Numbered from the stretch's first letter, positions 33,046 through 42,275 are shown. The stretch is 64,000 nt of DNA from CAVVYV01 sp963818205 (GCA_963818205.1 CAWFRG010000016.1:62001-126000); one strand, 5' to 3'. Notes: generated by a model not told the origin, from the sequence alone. Made by a program: numbers and translations.

Positions 33046-33835
33046 CCGGCGCCCGGGGCGCCGCCGGCGCCGGCTCGGCCAGAACTTTCTCGCCGATCCG
33101 AACCTGCTGGAGACGATCGTCCGGGAGGCCGCCCTCGAGCCCGCGGACGTGGTCCTCGAGGTCGGCGGAGGCGGCGGCGCGCTCAGCGAGCGGCTGGCGC
33201 CGGCGGTCTCCTGCCTGCATCTGGTCGAGGTCGACGAGCGGCTGCGGCCGGAGCTCGAGCCCCTCGCCGAGGAGGCCGGCAACGTCAACCTCGTCTGGGG
33301 CGACGCGATGCGGATCGATCTCGGCGCACTGCTTCCGGCTCCCAACAAGCTGGTCGCCAACCTCCCCTACTCGATCGCCACCCCGCTGCTCCTCCGGACG
33401 ATCGCCGAGGTCCCATCCCTCACCGGTTGGCTGGTCATGGTCCAGCGCGAGATCGCCGAGCGCCTCCGGGCCTCGCCGGGCGGCCGCGAGTACGGGTCGC
33501 CGAGCGTGCTCGTGCAGATGGCGTGCGAGGTGACCCTGCTTCGCACCGTCGACCCCGCCGTGTTCACGCCGCGGCCGCGGGTGGAGTCGGCGCTGCTGCG
33601 GCTGCGCCGCCGCGGCCCGGCGGCGCCGCAGGCAGTACGAGAGCTGGTGCGGGACGGGTTCGCCCACCGGCGCAAGTCGCTGGCGCGTTCGCTCGAGCTC
33701 GCCCGGCCCGGGCGCCTGCAGGCGGCCCGCCGGGCGCTCGAGGCGATCGGCCGTCCCGCCGACGCCCGCGCCGAGACGCTTTCGGGAGCGGATTTCGAGG
33801 CGCTGGCGGAGGCGCTTGAGGAGGGGGACCAATGA
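33020..33835 (+). CDS. rsmA: 16S rRNA dimethyladenosine transferase RsmA (KsgA)
   Basis: About 271 residues from ATG 33020, overlapping tatD by 26 bp; an even longer frame exists but is shadow sequence. It contains the start RRRRLGQNFLADPNLLETIV, the S-adenosylmethionine loop VVLEVGGGGGALSERLAP (normally GPGxG, here all Gly), the NLPYSIATPLLLRTI motif IV, and the C-terminal FTPRPRVESALLRLRRR helical domain. RsmA dimethylates A1518 and A1519 of 16S rRNA during ribosome assembly. The stop overlaps ispE (ATGA), indicating coupled translation. Confidence 0.95.
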   Translation: MRPGSLAGSRRPGRRRRRLGQNFLADPNLLETIVREAALEPADVVLEVGGGGGALSERLAPAVSCLHLVEVDERLRPELEPLAEEAGNVNLVWGDAMRIDLGALLPAPNKLVANLPYSIATPLLLRTIAEVPSLTGWLVMVQREIAERLRASPGGREYGSPSVLVQMACEVTLLRTVDPAVFTPRPRVESALLRLRRRGPAAPQAVRELVRDGFAHRRKSLARSLELARPGRLQAARRALEAIGRPADARAETLSGADFEALAEALEEGDQ

Positions 33836-34695
33836 GCGGACCGGAGACGGTCGTCAGCGCGCCGGCGAAGCTCAACCTCTGCCTCTACGTCGGCGGCCGC
33901 CGCGACGACGGCCTCCACGAGATCCGCTCCCTGTTCGAGCCGCTCGAGCTCGCCGACCAGCTCCGGGTCTCGGAGTCGGCATCGGGGACAGACGAGGTCC
34001 ACTGCCCCGGGGTCGAGGGCCCGAACCTGGTCGAGACGGCGCTGGCCGCGCTGCGGGAGGCGGGCTGGGGCTCGCCGCCGCTCCGAATCGAGGTGGAGAA
34101 GCGGGTGCCGGTCGCCGCCGGGCTCGGTGGCGGCAGCGCCGACGCGGCCGCCGTGCTGCGGCTGGCGCGAGGGGAGGTAGAGGGGATCCGTTCGATCGCC
34201 GCCGCGGTGGGGGCGGACGTCCCCTCCCAGGTCGCACCCCGGCCCTGCCTGGTGGCGGGCGCCGGCGAGATCGTCGAGCCGGTGCCCCCGCCGGGCGAGC
34301 ACGCGGCGATCCTCGTCCCCCAGGAGGCGGGGCTCTCCACCGCCGAGGTCTACGCCGAGGCCGACAAGCTGGGATCCGAGCGCAGCGAAGCCGAGCTCGA
34401 CGCCTTCCGCCGGAACCTGCATGACGCGACCCGCGAAGGAGCTTCGCCGCTTGCGTACACCGAGCTGCTGGTCAACGACCTGCAGCCGGCGGCCCTGTCG
34501 TTGCGGCCGGAGATCGCCGAGCTCCTCGACGCGCTCGGCGAGGCCGGTGCCGCCCACGCGATGGTCACCGGCTCGGGGCCAACGGCGGTCGGGCTCTTTC
34601 CCGACCGGGCGGCGGCCAGCGAGGCAGCGGAAGCGCTGTCAGGGCGCCTCGAGCCACTGATCGTCACCGAGCCACTCCGAGGGGGCGAGGCCTGA
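33832..34695 (+). CDS. ispE: 4-diphosphocytidyl-2-C-methyl-D-erythritol kinase
   Basis: 287 residues, a GHMP-family kinase in the MEP isoprenoid pathway that phosphorylates CDP-methylerythritol. Substrate motif VSAPAKLNLCLYVGGRRDDG and ATP-binding loop PVAAGLGGGSADAAAVLRLA are intact, as is the third GHMP motif AHAMVTGSGPTAVGLFPD. The start overlaps rsmA by 4 bp, an arrangement common in actinobacteria. It is 48 bp upstream of the DedA-type gene, whose own N-terminus is uncertain. Confidence 0.95.
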   Translation: MSGPETVVSAPAKLNLCLYVGGRRDDGLHEIRSLFEPLELADQLRVSESASGTDEVHCPGVEGPNLVETALAALREAGWGSPPLRIEVEKRVPVAAGLGGGSADAAAVLRLARGEVEGIRSIAAAVGADVPSQVAPRPCLVAGAGEIVEPVPPPGEHAAILVPQEAGLSTAEVYAEADKLGSERSEAELDAFRRNLHDATREGASPLAYTELLVNDLQPAALSLRPEIAELLDALGEAGAAHAMVTGSGPTAVGLFPDRAAASEAAEALSGRLEPLIVTEPLRGGEA

Positions 34696-34742
34696 TCCGC
34701 TCCCGCGGCCTCGACAACAGGATTGTCCGTCCACTCCTCCTC

Positions 34743-36220
34743 GTGGCGCTGGTCGTCGGCGTGATCGTGCTCTACCGGTTGCTCCCCCACATCGACCTCG
34801 AGGAGATCATCAGTGATCTCTCCAGGGGCCTCGGCTCGTGGACCTACCTCCTGGTCGGCGTCCTCGCCTTCCTTGAGACCGGGGCATTCGTCGGCCTCGT
34901 CGCCCCCGGCGAGTTCACGGTGCTGCTCGGCGGTGCGGTCGCCGGCCAGGGGGACATCTCGCTTCCTCTGATCCTCGGCATCACCTGGCTCTCAGCCTTC
35001 CTCGGCGACTCGGTCAGCTTCATGCTCGGCGCCAGGCTCGGCCGCGGCTTTCTGGTCCGGCACGGGGCGCGTTTCCGGATCACCGAAGAGCGGCTCCATC
35101 AGGTCGAGCAGTACTTCGACAGGTACGGCGGCAGGACCATCCTCATCGGCCGCTTCATCGGCCTGGTGCGCGCCCTCGCCCCCTTCATCGCCGGCACCAG
35201 CAAGATGCGCTACGCGGCATTCGCTCCCTATTCGATCCTCGGCACGGGGCTTTGGTCGACGGCCCTGATCCTGATCGGCTACTTCGCCTCACAGAGCCTC
35301 GGCACCGTCGCCGACATCGTCAGCCGGGGCTTCCTCTACTTCGGGTTCTTCGTCGGGACGGTGGTCGGCCTGGTGCTGCTCTATCCGCTTCCTGCGCGAG
35401 CCCGAGAATCGCGCGCGGGTGGCGGCGACGATGGAGCAGAGCCGCCTCCTCCGTCCGCTCCTCGCCCTCGGCCGCCGTCTACGGCCCCAGGCGGTCTTCC
35501 TCTGGCAACGGATTACCCCGGGCGGTCTCGGGCTGGAGCTGACCACCCTGCTGGCGGTGCTGGCCGTCAGCCTGTTCGTGCTGATCTCCTACTGGAGCGT
35601 CGTCGCCGGGGATCCCGGGCCCGACGCCGGGTGACCAGGCGGTGCTCGACTTCTGCAACGACATCCGTACCGGCTGGCTCAACGATCTCGCCAAGGTGGT
35701 CACCTGGCTCGGCTCCGGCTGGGTCGTATTCCCGGTCGCCGCGGTGGCGGCGATCGCCCTCGGAATCGGCCGCCGCTGGGCCGAGCTCGGCGTGCTGCTC
35801 GCCGGCATCGCAGTGATCGCCGTGATGCCCGACGCGATCAAGCACTGGACCGAGCGCCCCCGCCCTGCTGGGGGCCTGACCTCAGCGGATGGCTTCGCGT
35901 TCCCGAGCGGCCACGCCGCCCAAGCGACCCTCTACACATGGCTGGCCGTGACCCTCGCATGGCGGATCCGGCCGGCGATCACCTGGCGCACGGGAGCGGT
36001 CGTCGCCGGAATCGTGGTCACGGCGCTGATCGGCCTCAGCCGCGTCTACCTGCGGGTTCACTGGCTCAGCGACGTTTGGGGCGGCTGGGCGCTCGGGTTC
36101 GCGGGATTCGCGGCGGCGGCGGCCGTGGCGCTGATCATCGTTCACATTCGAAACAATCCTCGACGCGATGCCCGGCCTTCTGAGCGTAGCCGTGACGCCC
36201 CTGCTGGCGCTCGGCACTGA
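34743..36220 (+). CDS. DedA-PAP2 fusion membrane protein (two frameshifts)
   Basis: First part: a DedA/SNARE-associated flippase domain (LETGAFVGLVAPGEFTVLLG; FLGDSVSFMLGARLGRGFLV; TILIGRFIGLVRALAPFIAG). After a shift near 35395 comes a linker (MEQSRLLRPLLALGRRLRPQ; one helix LTTLLAVLAVSLFVLISYWS). After a second shift near 35630 comes a PAP2 phosphatase domain with the full signature KHWTERPRP, FPSGHAAQ and SRVYLRVHWLSD. Such DedA-PAP2 proteins combine lipid flipping with dephosphorylation of lipid pyrophosphates, e.g. undecaprenyl pyrophosphate recycling (inferred). The in-frame region extends upstream to 34695, so the start may be earlier than GTG 34743. Confidence 0.85.
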
Positions 36221-36431
36221 GTACTACCTGTTCGGCGCCGCCGGGCTGGTCTCGATTGCCGCCTTCGCCGGGCTGATCCTGGCGCCCGCCCTCGGCGCCT
36301 ACGGGCGCCCCTGGGAGAAGATGGCCGCCGCGTTCCTCTCCCTGTTCGTGCTCGGCGCCCTCGTCGCCCTCGGGCTGGCGCTCGGCGTCTTCATCTTCTT
36401 CAACTGGGACAAGATCACCGATTTCTTCTAG
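36168..36431 (+). CDS. Small two- or three-helix membrane protein
   Basis: 87 residues, mostly hydrophobic: YLFGAAGLVSIAAFAGLILA, a short polar turn (GAYGRPWEKM), then AAFLSLFVLGALVALGLALG continuing into VFIFFNW. It overlaps the 3' end of the DedA-PAP2 gene by 53 bp in another frame. Family unknown. The downstream stop codon starts copy B of the structured repeat. Confidence 0.6.
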   Translation: MPGLLSVAVTPLLALGTEYYLFGAAGLVSIAAFAGLILAPALGAYGRPWEKMAAAFLSLFVLGALVALGLALGVFIFFNWDKITDFF

Positions 36432-36552
36432 CGGCCACCAGGCCGCCCTACTTCGGAGCGCAGGGCGAAGCCCGGAGAGATGCGAGGGCGCTCCGCAGGC
36501 GAAGCCGAGGAGCGACCCGTGTCGTTCGGGGCGGCCGCCGCTCGCGACCTGA
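36431..36552. repeat. Structured stop-codon repeat, copy B (longer variant)
   Basis: Starts at the TAG of the upstream gene. GGCCGCCC pairs with GGGGCGGCC around two successive modules: GGAGCGCAGGGCGAAGCCCGG with an internal GGGC-GAA-GCCC hairpin, and CTCCGCAGGCGAAGCCGAGG with AGCGACCCGTG. The outer arms shorten to GCGGC/GCCGC. GACCTGATGGCGAAGC follows as in copy A. The second module (36484-36520) recurs in glyS. Confidence 0.75.
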
Positions 36553-36589
36553 TGGCGAAGCGTCTATTCCTCGAACCTAGAATGTGCAG

Positions 36590-37832
36590 ATGAGCGCGAA
36601 GGAACAGCAGCGCGCGACCAACGATCCGCTCGAGGGGACCCTCGAGGCGCTCTCCGGCGCGATCGAGTCGGGCGCCGGGCTGCCGGCGGTGGCGCGAGCG
36701 GCCGGCAAGGTGCTCGACTCGAGCGTCGCCCTGATCGACCGCTCGAGCACGGTTCTGGCGGTCGCCGCCGCCTCGGCCGACGAGGAGAAGAAGCTGCTCT
36801 CCGGCGGCCCCGGCGTCGAGGCGATCGACCTCCGGGTCGCCGACAACCCGGTCGGGGAGCTGCGCTGGCGCCGGCGCTCGGACGAGCCGCCGGGCCCCGC
36901 CATGCTGCGGATGGTCGGCACCCTGCTCGGGCTGGAGCTGGAGCGCTCGCGCTCGCCCGAGTGGGCATCGGAGGAGGCGGCCGGAGGCTTCGTCCGCTCG
37001 CTGCTCGCCAGGGAGATCACCGACCGGGGCGACATCTCCGCGCGGGCCGCCGAGCTCGGCGCCGACCTCGGCGCCGGCTCCGGGGTCCTGATCGGCCGCG
37101 CCTTCCCGCGCTCTGCCCAGAGCGGGCGACTGGCGCACAAGGGTGCTGACCGTGGCCGTCCGCGCTCTCCGTGCGGTCGCCCCCGGGGCGCTGATCGCCG
37201 AGGGCAGCGAGGAGAGCGAACGGGCCGAGGTCGTCGCCGTCGTTCCCGCGGACACCGACGAGCGCCTGGGGCGCGCCGCCGAGGCGCTCAGCTCCGAGCT
37301 CGAGCAGGAGCTGACCGGGTTCGCGATCACCGTTTCCCGGAGCAGGCTGGTCGCCGACGCGGTCGACCTCTACCGGGCTGGGCACGAGGCCCGCCTCGCC
37401 GCCAATGTCGGCGAGGCGGAGGGGGCGCCCCTGCTCGCCTTCGAGGACACCGGCGCCTACCGGCTGCTGCTGCCGGCGATGAGCGAGGACCCGGCCGAGC
37501 TCGAGCGCTTCTATGCCGAGACGGTGGAGCCCCTGGTCGCCTACGACGAGCAGTACGAGACCGAGCTGCTGACGACGGTCGAGACCTATCTCGACAACGA
37601 CGGCAACGTCGCGGCTACCGCCCAGCGGCTCTTCACCCACCGCCACACGATCCGCTACCGGCTGGAGCGAGCGAAGGAGCTCTGCGGCCACGACGTCACC
37701 TCGACCGAGGGGCGGGAGAAGCTCGGTCTCGGGCTGAAGGCGATGCGGGTGCTGGGGATCGCGCCGCCGGTGGGCCCGGCGGGCGAGCCGGGGACCGCCG
37801 CGGGCAAGGTCCCGCGGCAACCCGAGGCCTGA
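36590..37832 (+). CDS. PucR/CdaR-type transcriptional regulator (one frameshift)
   Basis: About 413 residues if the shift near 37140 is bridged. The N-terminal sensor-like part has LEGTLEALSGAIESGAGLPA and SSVALIDRSSTVLAVAAASA (GAF-like). After SAQSGRLAHKG the frame changes to LTVAVRALRAVAPGALIAEG. The C-terminus is the PucR helix-turn-helix domain: LLTTVETYLDNDGNVAATAQ, then RLFTHRHTIRYRLERAKELC. Regulators of this type activate catabolic genes, often for purines, sugars or amino acids. GTG 36584 in the same frame is an alternative start. No target gene is obvious next to it. Confidence 0.85.
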
Positions 37833-37841
37833 GGCGTCAGT

Positions 37842-38076
37842 CTAGGTCTGCTCGGCGAGCATCTCGGTGAGCACCGCCGTCCTGGTCCGGTCGGGCGCCG
37901 CGTGGTCGTCCCTGATCCGTGCACGACGGCGTTGATCAGGGCCAGGTGGGTGAAGACCTGGGGGTAGTTGCCCCAGTGGCGACCCGAGTCGGGGTCGAGC
38001 TCCTCGGCGAACAGGCCGAGCGGGCCGGCGTGCTCCAGGAGCCGCTCGCAGAGCTCCCGGGCCCGTTCGGCCCCTG
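37842..38076 (-). pseudogene. C-terminal fragment of a GH15 glucoamylase/trehalase-type gene
   Basis: The minus strand reads ERARELCERLLEHAGPLGLF, AEELDPDSGRHWGNYPQVFT and HLALINAVVHG, the conserved end of the (alpha/alpha)6 barrel of GH15 enzymes with the active-site-region GNYPQ motif. A further shift near 37915 gives TRTAVLTEMLAEQ as the possible natural C-terminus. Everything upstream is missing: the coding signal ends abruptly at about 38076, where a fragment of an unrelated gene on the other strand begins. Confidence 0.7.
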
Positions 38077-38193
38077 CTTGGGGTCGTCGGAGCGATCATT
38101 GCCGTCCCCGTCGCGGGCGCGATCCGCCTGATCCTGCTCGACATGTCCCGCGACCGGCGGGCGCGGATGGCGGCGCTGCGGGCTTCCGCCTGA
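38077..38193 (+). pseudogene. C-terminal fragment of an AI-2E-family transporter gene
   Basis: 39 codons: LGVVGAIIAVPVAGAIRLIL followed by LDMSRDRRARMAALRASA and a TGA at 38191-38193. GVVGAIIAVPVAGA is the highly conserved last membrane helix of the AI-2E (PF01594) family. No earlier part of the gene is present. It abuts the GH15 fragment so that both truncated ends meet head to head. Confidence 0.65.
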
Positions 38194-38220
38194 CCGGACA
38201 GGCTGGCGGCGGCCGCGCGG

Positions 38221-38400
38221 TCAGCCGGTGGAGATCACCGCGGCGATCACCCCGACCAGTCCGACGATGATCCCCCCGCCCGACCTGAACTCAAGATCGT
38301 TCGCAACTGCACGAATATCGCGGTCCATTCGGTCGAACCCGGAGTCAACCCGGCGGGCAAGATTATCCAGCCTCTCGTCGGTCCAGGTCGCACGCTCCAT
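38221..38400 (-). CDS. Small coiled-coil, single-helix membrane protein
   Basis: 59 residues from ATG 38400: a charged amphipathic N-terminus with heptad-like spacing (WTDERLDNLARRVDSGFDRM) and one C-terminal membrane helix (GIIVGLVGVIAAVISTG). Short proteins of this layout are common in high-GC actinobacteria, but I know no assigned role. Confidence 0.6.
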   Translation of the reverse strand: MERATWTDERLDNLARRVDSGFDRMDRDIRAVANDLEFRSGGGIIVGLVGVIAAVISTG

Positions 38401-38624
38401 CACACGAGAGTACCGCCGGCTCTCTGCCGGCGGTCGCGCAGATCGTGTCGAGACGCGTCTAGCCTCGACCACGTTCCGGGAGGGTAGGGCTAGCACCCCA
38501 GGTTTTGGTCCGGCAGCGGAGGTTCGCGAATCCTCCTCCCGGAGCTCGAAGGCGGCGCGCCGATGGCGCGCCCCTTGACGTTTCAGAGCCATGATGGTCT
38601 GACCTCGCCGCGAGAGGAGACCCA

Positions 38625-39281
38625 ATGCAAGTCGCCTACCTGCTCTACGACCGCTTCACCGCCCTCGACATCATCGGGCCGCACGACGTTCTCAACTCGG
38701 TTCCCGGCAACGAGTCGATCTTCGTCGCCGAGCAGGCCGGCCCGGTCCGCAACGAGTCCGACACCCTCTCGCTGGTCGCCGACGCCTCGATCGACGAGGT
38801 GAGAAGCCCCGAGATCATCGTCGTCCCCGGCGGCTTCGGTACTCGCGCCCTGCTCGACCACGAGCCGCTGCTCTCCTGGCTCCGCCAGGTCCACGAGACC
38901 AGCACCTGGACGACCTCGGTCTGCACCGGCTCGCTGCTGCTGGCCGCCGCCGGCCTGCTCAAGGGCGCACCGGCCACCACCCACTGGCTCGCCCGCGACC
39001 TGCTCGAGGAGCTGGGCGCGGTCCCGGTCCCCGATCGGGTGGTCGAGCACGGCAAGATCGTCACCGCGGCGGGGGTCTCCTCCGGGATCGACATGGCCCT
39101 CCGCCTCGTCCAGAAGATCAACGGCGACGAGGTCGCCCAGGCCGTCCAGCTGGGGATCGAGTACGACCCCGAGCCGCCACTCGATGCCGGCTCTCCCGAG
39201 AAGGCGCCCGAGCCGATCGTCGAGCTGGTCACCGCCGCATTCGCCGCCCAGGAGGATCAGACAGCCGGCGAGCACGCATAG
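38625..39281 (+). CDS. DJ-1/PfpI family protein
   Basis: 218 residues. The start is supported by GAGAGGAGA directly upstream of ATG 38625. It has the DJ-1 fold with an early acidic residue in FTALDIIGPHDVL, the strand EIIVVPGGFGTRALL, the nucleophile elbow SVCTGSLLLAAAGLLKG (Cys at the centre) and ATTHWLARDLLEELGA. The closest described relatives are isocyanide hydratases and AraC-like regulator sensor domains; no DNA-binding domain is present here. A role in detoxifying reactive small molecules is inferred. glmU follows after 42 bp. Confidence 0.9.
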   Translation: MQVAYLLYDRFTALDIIGPHDVLNSVPGNESIFVAEQAGPVRNESDTLSLVADASIDEVRSPEIIVVPGGFGTRALLDHEPLLSWLRQVHETSTWTTSVCTGSLLLAAAGLLKGAPATTHWLARDLLEELGAVPVPDRVVEHGKIVTAAGVSSGIDMALRLVQKINGDEVAQAVQLGIEYDPEPPLDAGSPEKAPEPIVELVTAAFAAQEDQTAGEHA

Positions 39282-39323
39282 CGCCGTCCCGCTCCGCGAG
39301 GGCCGCCGGATTACTCTTTTAGG

Positions 39324-40725
39324 GTGAACGCGGCGGCCCCCACCGCGCTGATCATGGCCGCGGGCGAGGGCACGCGGATGCGCTCGTCTGTGCCCAAGGT
39401 CCTGCACGAGGTCTGCGGGCGGCCGATGGTCGCCTGGCCGATCCTCGCGGCTCGCAAGGCGGGCGCGGGACGGGTCTGCGTGATCGTCTCCCCGGGAGCC
39501 GACCTCTCCCCGGCGCTCCCGGATGGAGTGGAGACCGTCATCCAGCCCGAGGCGAACGGCACCGGGGGCGCCCTTCGCGCCGCACGCGGGATCGTTGCCG
39601 ACAGCGAGACGGTCCTGGTGCTCTCCGGCGACCACCCGCTGATCTCGGCGGCGGTGATCGAGCAGCTGGTTGCGACCCATAACGCCCAGGGCGCCGCCGC
39701 CACCGTCCTCACCACCGAGCTCGACGACCCGGGCACCTACGGCCGGGTCGTCCGGGCGCCGGACGGGACGTTCGAGCGGATCGTCGAGGCAAAGGGACCG
39801 GGGGACGCGACCGCGGCCGAGCTCGAGATCCGCGAGGTCAACGCGGGCACCTATGTCTTCTCGGCGGCTTCGCTGGAAAACGCGCTCGCGGACCTGAGCA
39901 ACGACAATGCCCAGGGTGAGTACTACCTGCCCGACCTGCTCCCGCTCATCCGCCGGGACGGCCTGGCCGTCCTTGCCCACAAGGTCGAGGATCATTCCGT
40001 CAACCTCGGCGTCAATGACCGCGTCCAGCTCGCAAAGGTGAACGAGGTGGCTCGAGAGGAGCTCCTCGAGCGGCACATGCGCGCCGGGGTGACGATCGTC
40101 GATCCCGCCGCGACCTGGATCGACGCCGAGGTCGAGCTCGCGCCCGACGTCACCCTTGAGCCGGGCACCACGCTCCGCGGGCGGACCAGGGTCGGCAGCG
40201 GCTCGGTGATCGGGCCGATGACCACCCTGATCGACGCCCGCGTCGGGGAGCGGGTGACGATCCCCCACTCGTATCTGACCGAGTGCGAGATCGCCGACGG
40301 CGCCTCGATCGGCCCCTTCGCCTATCTCCGCCCTGGCGCCCGGATCGGCGAGGGCGCCAAGATCGGCTCCTTCGTCGAGATCAAGAACTCGGAGATCGGC
40401 GCCGGCGCCAAGGTGCCGCACCTCTCCTACATCGGCGATGCCGAGGTGGGTGAGGGCAGCAACCTCGGCGCCAGCACGATCACCGCCAACTACGACGGAT
40501 TCGAGCAAAAACCGCACCAAGATCGGCAAGAACGTGCACACCGGGGTTGACACGACCTTCGTCGCTCCCGTAGAAGTCGGAGACGAGGCATACACTGGTG
40601 CCGGCTCGGTGATCGCCGAGGACGTTCCGCCCGGGGCACTTGGCATCGAGAGGGCGGAGCAGGAGAACGTCGAGGGCTACGCCGAGAAGAAGGCGAAGGA
40701 GTCGAGGGCGAAGGAGGACTCGTGA
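39324..40725 (+). CDS. glmU: Bifunctional UDP-N-acetylglucosamine pyrophosphorylase / glucosamine-1-phosphate N-acetyltransferase (one frameshift)
   Basis: GlmU makes UDP-GlcNAc for peptidoglycan and other glycans. The N-terminal nucleotidyltransferase has LIMAAGEGTRMRSSVPKVLH, and the C-terminal left-handed beta-helix carries hexapeptide repeats (IGPFAYLRPGARIGEGAKIG; EIKNSEIGAGAKVPHLSYIG; NLGASTITANYDG). At about 40500-40506 (GAGCAAAAACC) one base disturbs the frame: the expected NYDGF-EKNRTKIGKNVHTG is split between two frames, and the true end ERAEQENVEGYAEKKAKE is in the second. The gene is essential, so this is most likely a sequence error. It overlaps prs by 4 bp. Confidence 0.93.
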
Positions 40726-41753
40726 GCGCGATCGAGGAGCGGAGCCAGCCGATCACCGAGATCACCCAGGACTACACCAAGCGCCTGATGGTCTTCGGCG
40801 GGCGCGCCTCGATGGAGCTCGCCGCCAACATCGCGCGCCACCTCGACGTCGACATGGGCGACATCACCCTGAAGACCTTCTCCAACGGAGAGGTCTACTG
40901 CCGCTACGAGGAGTCGATCCGGGGCGCCGATGTCTTCCTTGTCCAGTCGACCGCCGCCAATGCGGTCGAGGGGATCTCGCCGAACGACGCGCTGATGGAG
41001 CTGCTGGCGATGATCGATGCCGCCCAGGGCGCCTCCGCCCACCGGATCATTGCGGTGATGCCCTGGTACGGCTACGCCCGCCAGGACAAGAAGTCGGCGC
41101 CGCGCGAGCCGATCTCAGCCCGGATCGTCGCCAAGTGCCTGGAGGGGGTGGGGGTCGACCGAGTCCTGACCATGGACCTCCACGCCGGCCAGGTCCAGGG
41201 CTTCTTCAACGTCCCCCTCGACCACATGACCGCGATGCCGATGCTGACCCAGTACATCGCCGACCTCGGCTTCGACGAGGAGCCGGTGATCGTCTCCCCC
41301 GACGCCGGCCGGGTGAAGACGGCGCGCAACTTCGCCCGCAAGGTCGGCACCCACTGGGCGGTGATGGAGAAGGAGCGGCCGGCCCAGCAGGTCGCCGAGA
41401 TCGGCTACATCGTCGGTGACGTGAAGGGGAAGACCGCGGTCCTCGTCGACGACATGATCGACACCGCGGGCACCCTCACCGCCGCCGCGCGCACCGTGCT
41501 CGAGGAGGGCGCGAAGCGGGTGATCGCGGTCGCCACCCACGGCGTCTTCTCGGGGCCCGCCTACGAGCGCCTCGCCCAGGAGAACTCGGGGATCGAGCGG
41601 ATCGTCGTCACCGACACCCTGCCCCAGCGCCCCGGCGCCCCTGAGAACATCGAGGTGATCTCGGCGGCGCGGACGCTCGCCGACTCGATCCGGCGGATCT
41701 TCACCGACGACTCGGTCTCCGAGATCTTCGCCGGCGAGAACCAGCTGTTCTAG
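40722..41753 (+). CDS. prs: Ribose-phosphate pyrophosphokinase
   Basis: 343 residues from GTG 40722. Prs makes PRPP for nucleotide, histidine and tryptophan synthesis. It has KTFSNGEVYCRYEESIRGAD, VMPWYGYARQDKK (ATP-binding flexible loop), DLHAGQVQGFFNVPLDH, SPDAGRVKTARNFA and the PRPP-binding loop AVLVDDMIDTAGTL. The last five codons (ENQLF) and the stop form one copy of a 16-bp direct repeat whose second copy is at 45954-45969, so the gene's 3' end appears to be the attachment site of an integrated element that rebuilt the natural C-terminus. Confidence 0.96.
   Translation: MSAIEERSQPITEITQDYTKRLMVFGGRASMELAANIARHLDVDMGDITLKTFSNGEVYCRYEESIRGADVFLVQSTAANAVEGISPNDALMELLAMIDAAQGASAHRIIAVMPWYGYARQDKKSAPREPISARIVAKCLEGVGVDRVLTMDLHAGQVQGFFNVPLDHMTAMPMLTQYIADLGFDEEPVIVSPDAGRVKTARNFARKVGTHWAVMEKERPAQQVAEIGYIVGDVKGKTAVLVDDMIDTAGTLTAAARTVLEEGAKRVIAVATHGVFSGPAYERLAQENSGIERIVVTDTLPQRPGAPENIEVISAARTLADSIRRIFTDDSVSEIFAGENQLF
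41738..41753. repeat. Direct repeat at prs 3' end (putative att site, left)
   Basis: GAACCAGCTGTTCTAG, the last codons and stop of prs. It is identical to 45954-45969. Both copies are preceded by a GGCGA sequence 0-2 bp before the repeat. Confidence 0.65.
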
Positions 41754-41812
41754 CTTCACCCGCATTCCAGAGCGGTTTGCGGGCCGAACTGCAACCCGAT
41801 TGCTACCCGGCG

Positions 41813-42074
41813 AGTACGGCCGCCACCCGCTCAGCTGCCAGCTCATCCGATTGCGGCAGCAGGTGGGCGTAGGTCCCGAGCACCGTCGCCGGCGTGTCAC
41901 CGAGCCGGGCGGCGACGATGTGCACCGGGACCCCGGACGTGAGCGCCAGCGTCGCCGCGGTGTGGCGCAGGATGTGCAGCGTCCCCGTCAGGATCTCGGC
42001 CGCCTTGCGATGACGCCGGAACCACTCGGTGAGCCGCTGTGGATGGATCGAGCCGCCGAGCTCCGAGGAGCGGC
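41813..42074 (-). pseudogene. Tyrosine recombinase (phage-type integrase), C-terminal remnant
   Basis: The minus strand, ending at the TAG at 41815-41813, reads SELGGSIHPQRLTEWFRRHR, LTGTLHILRHTAATLALTSG, VPVHIVAARLGDTPATVLGT and YAHLLPQSDELAAERVAAVL. This gives the catalytic HxLRHT box (Arg, His), the ARLGD segment that replaces the usual HxxLGH step, and the nucleophilic Tyr in TYAHLLP. Only about 85 residues remain; the frame is closed by a TGA just upstream and no start codon exists. These enzymes cut and rejoin att sites. Its position 60 bp from the prs repeat supports the integrated-element model. Confidence 0.8.
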
Positions 42075-42132
42075 GGCTTCACGCCGCCCGACAGGGCGAC
42101 CTCAGCGGACCCGCAGAGCGGCCATGGCCCGG

Positions 42133-42154
42133 CGAAGCCAATGCTTTGGCTTCG
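42133..42154. other. Perfect 9-bp hairpin inside the integrated element
   Basis: CGAAGCCAA, loop TGCT, TTGGCTTCG. It lies in the 210-bp gap between the integrase remnant and the small ORF at 42285-42524, which otherwise shows no coding signal. Another inverted repeat (GGCGGC/GCCGCC) lies nearby at about 42073-42089. Confidence 0.4.
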
Positions 42155-42275
42155 GCGCCAGAGGACGCTTCCAAACGTGTCGGTCGCGGTATGCATGCTC
42201 GCGCATGTGGTGGTCCATGTTGCTCACCATGAAGTGGGGGTTGTGCACCTGGGGCCTCCCTCTTTCAGGCTCTCG

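Noticed and set aside
40495..40510. Programmed ribosomal frameshift in glmU
   Set aside because: There is an A5 run, but no slippery heptamer with downstream structure, and many similar isolated shifts occur in unrelated genes.
38583..40646. 687-codon minus-strand frame across the DJ-1 and glmU genes
   Set aside because: Shadow of two well-identified genes; low-complexity Gly/Arg/Asp composition without motifs.
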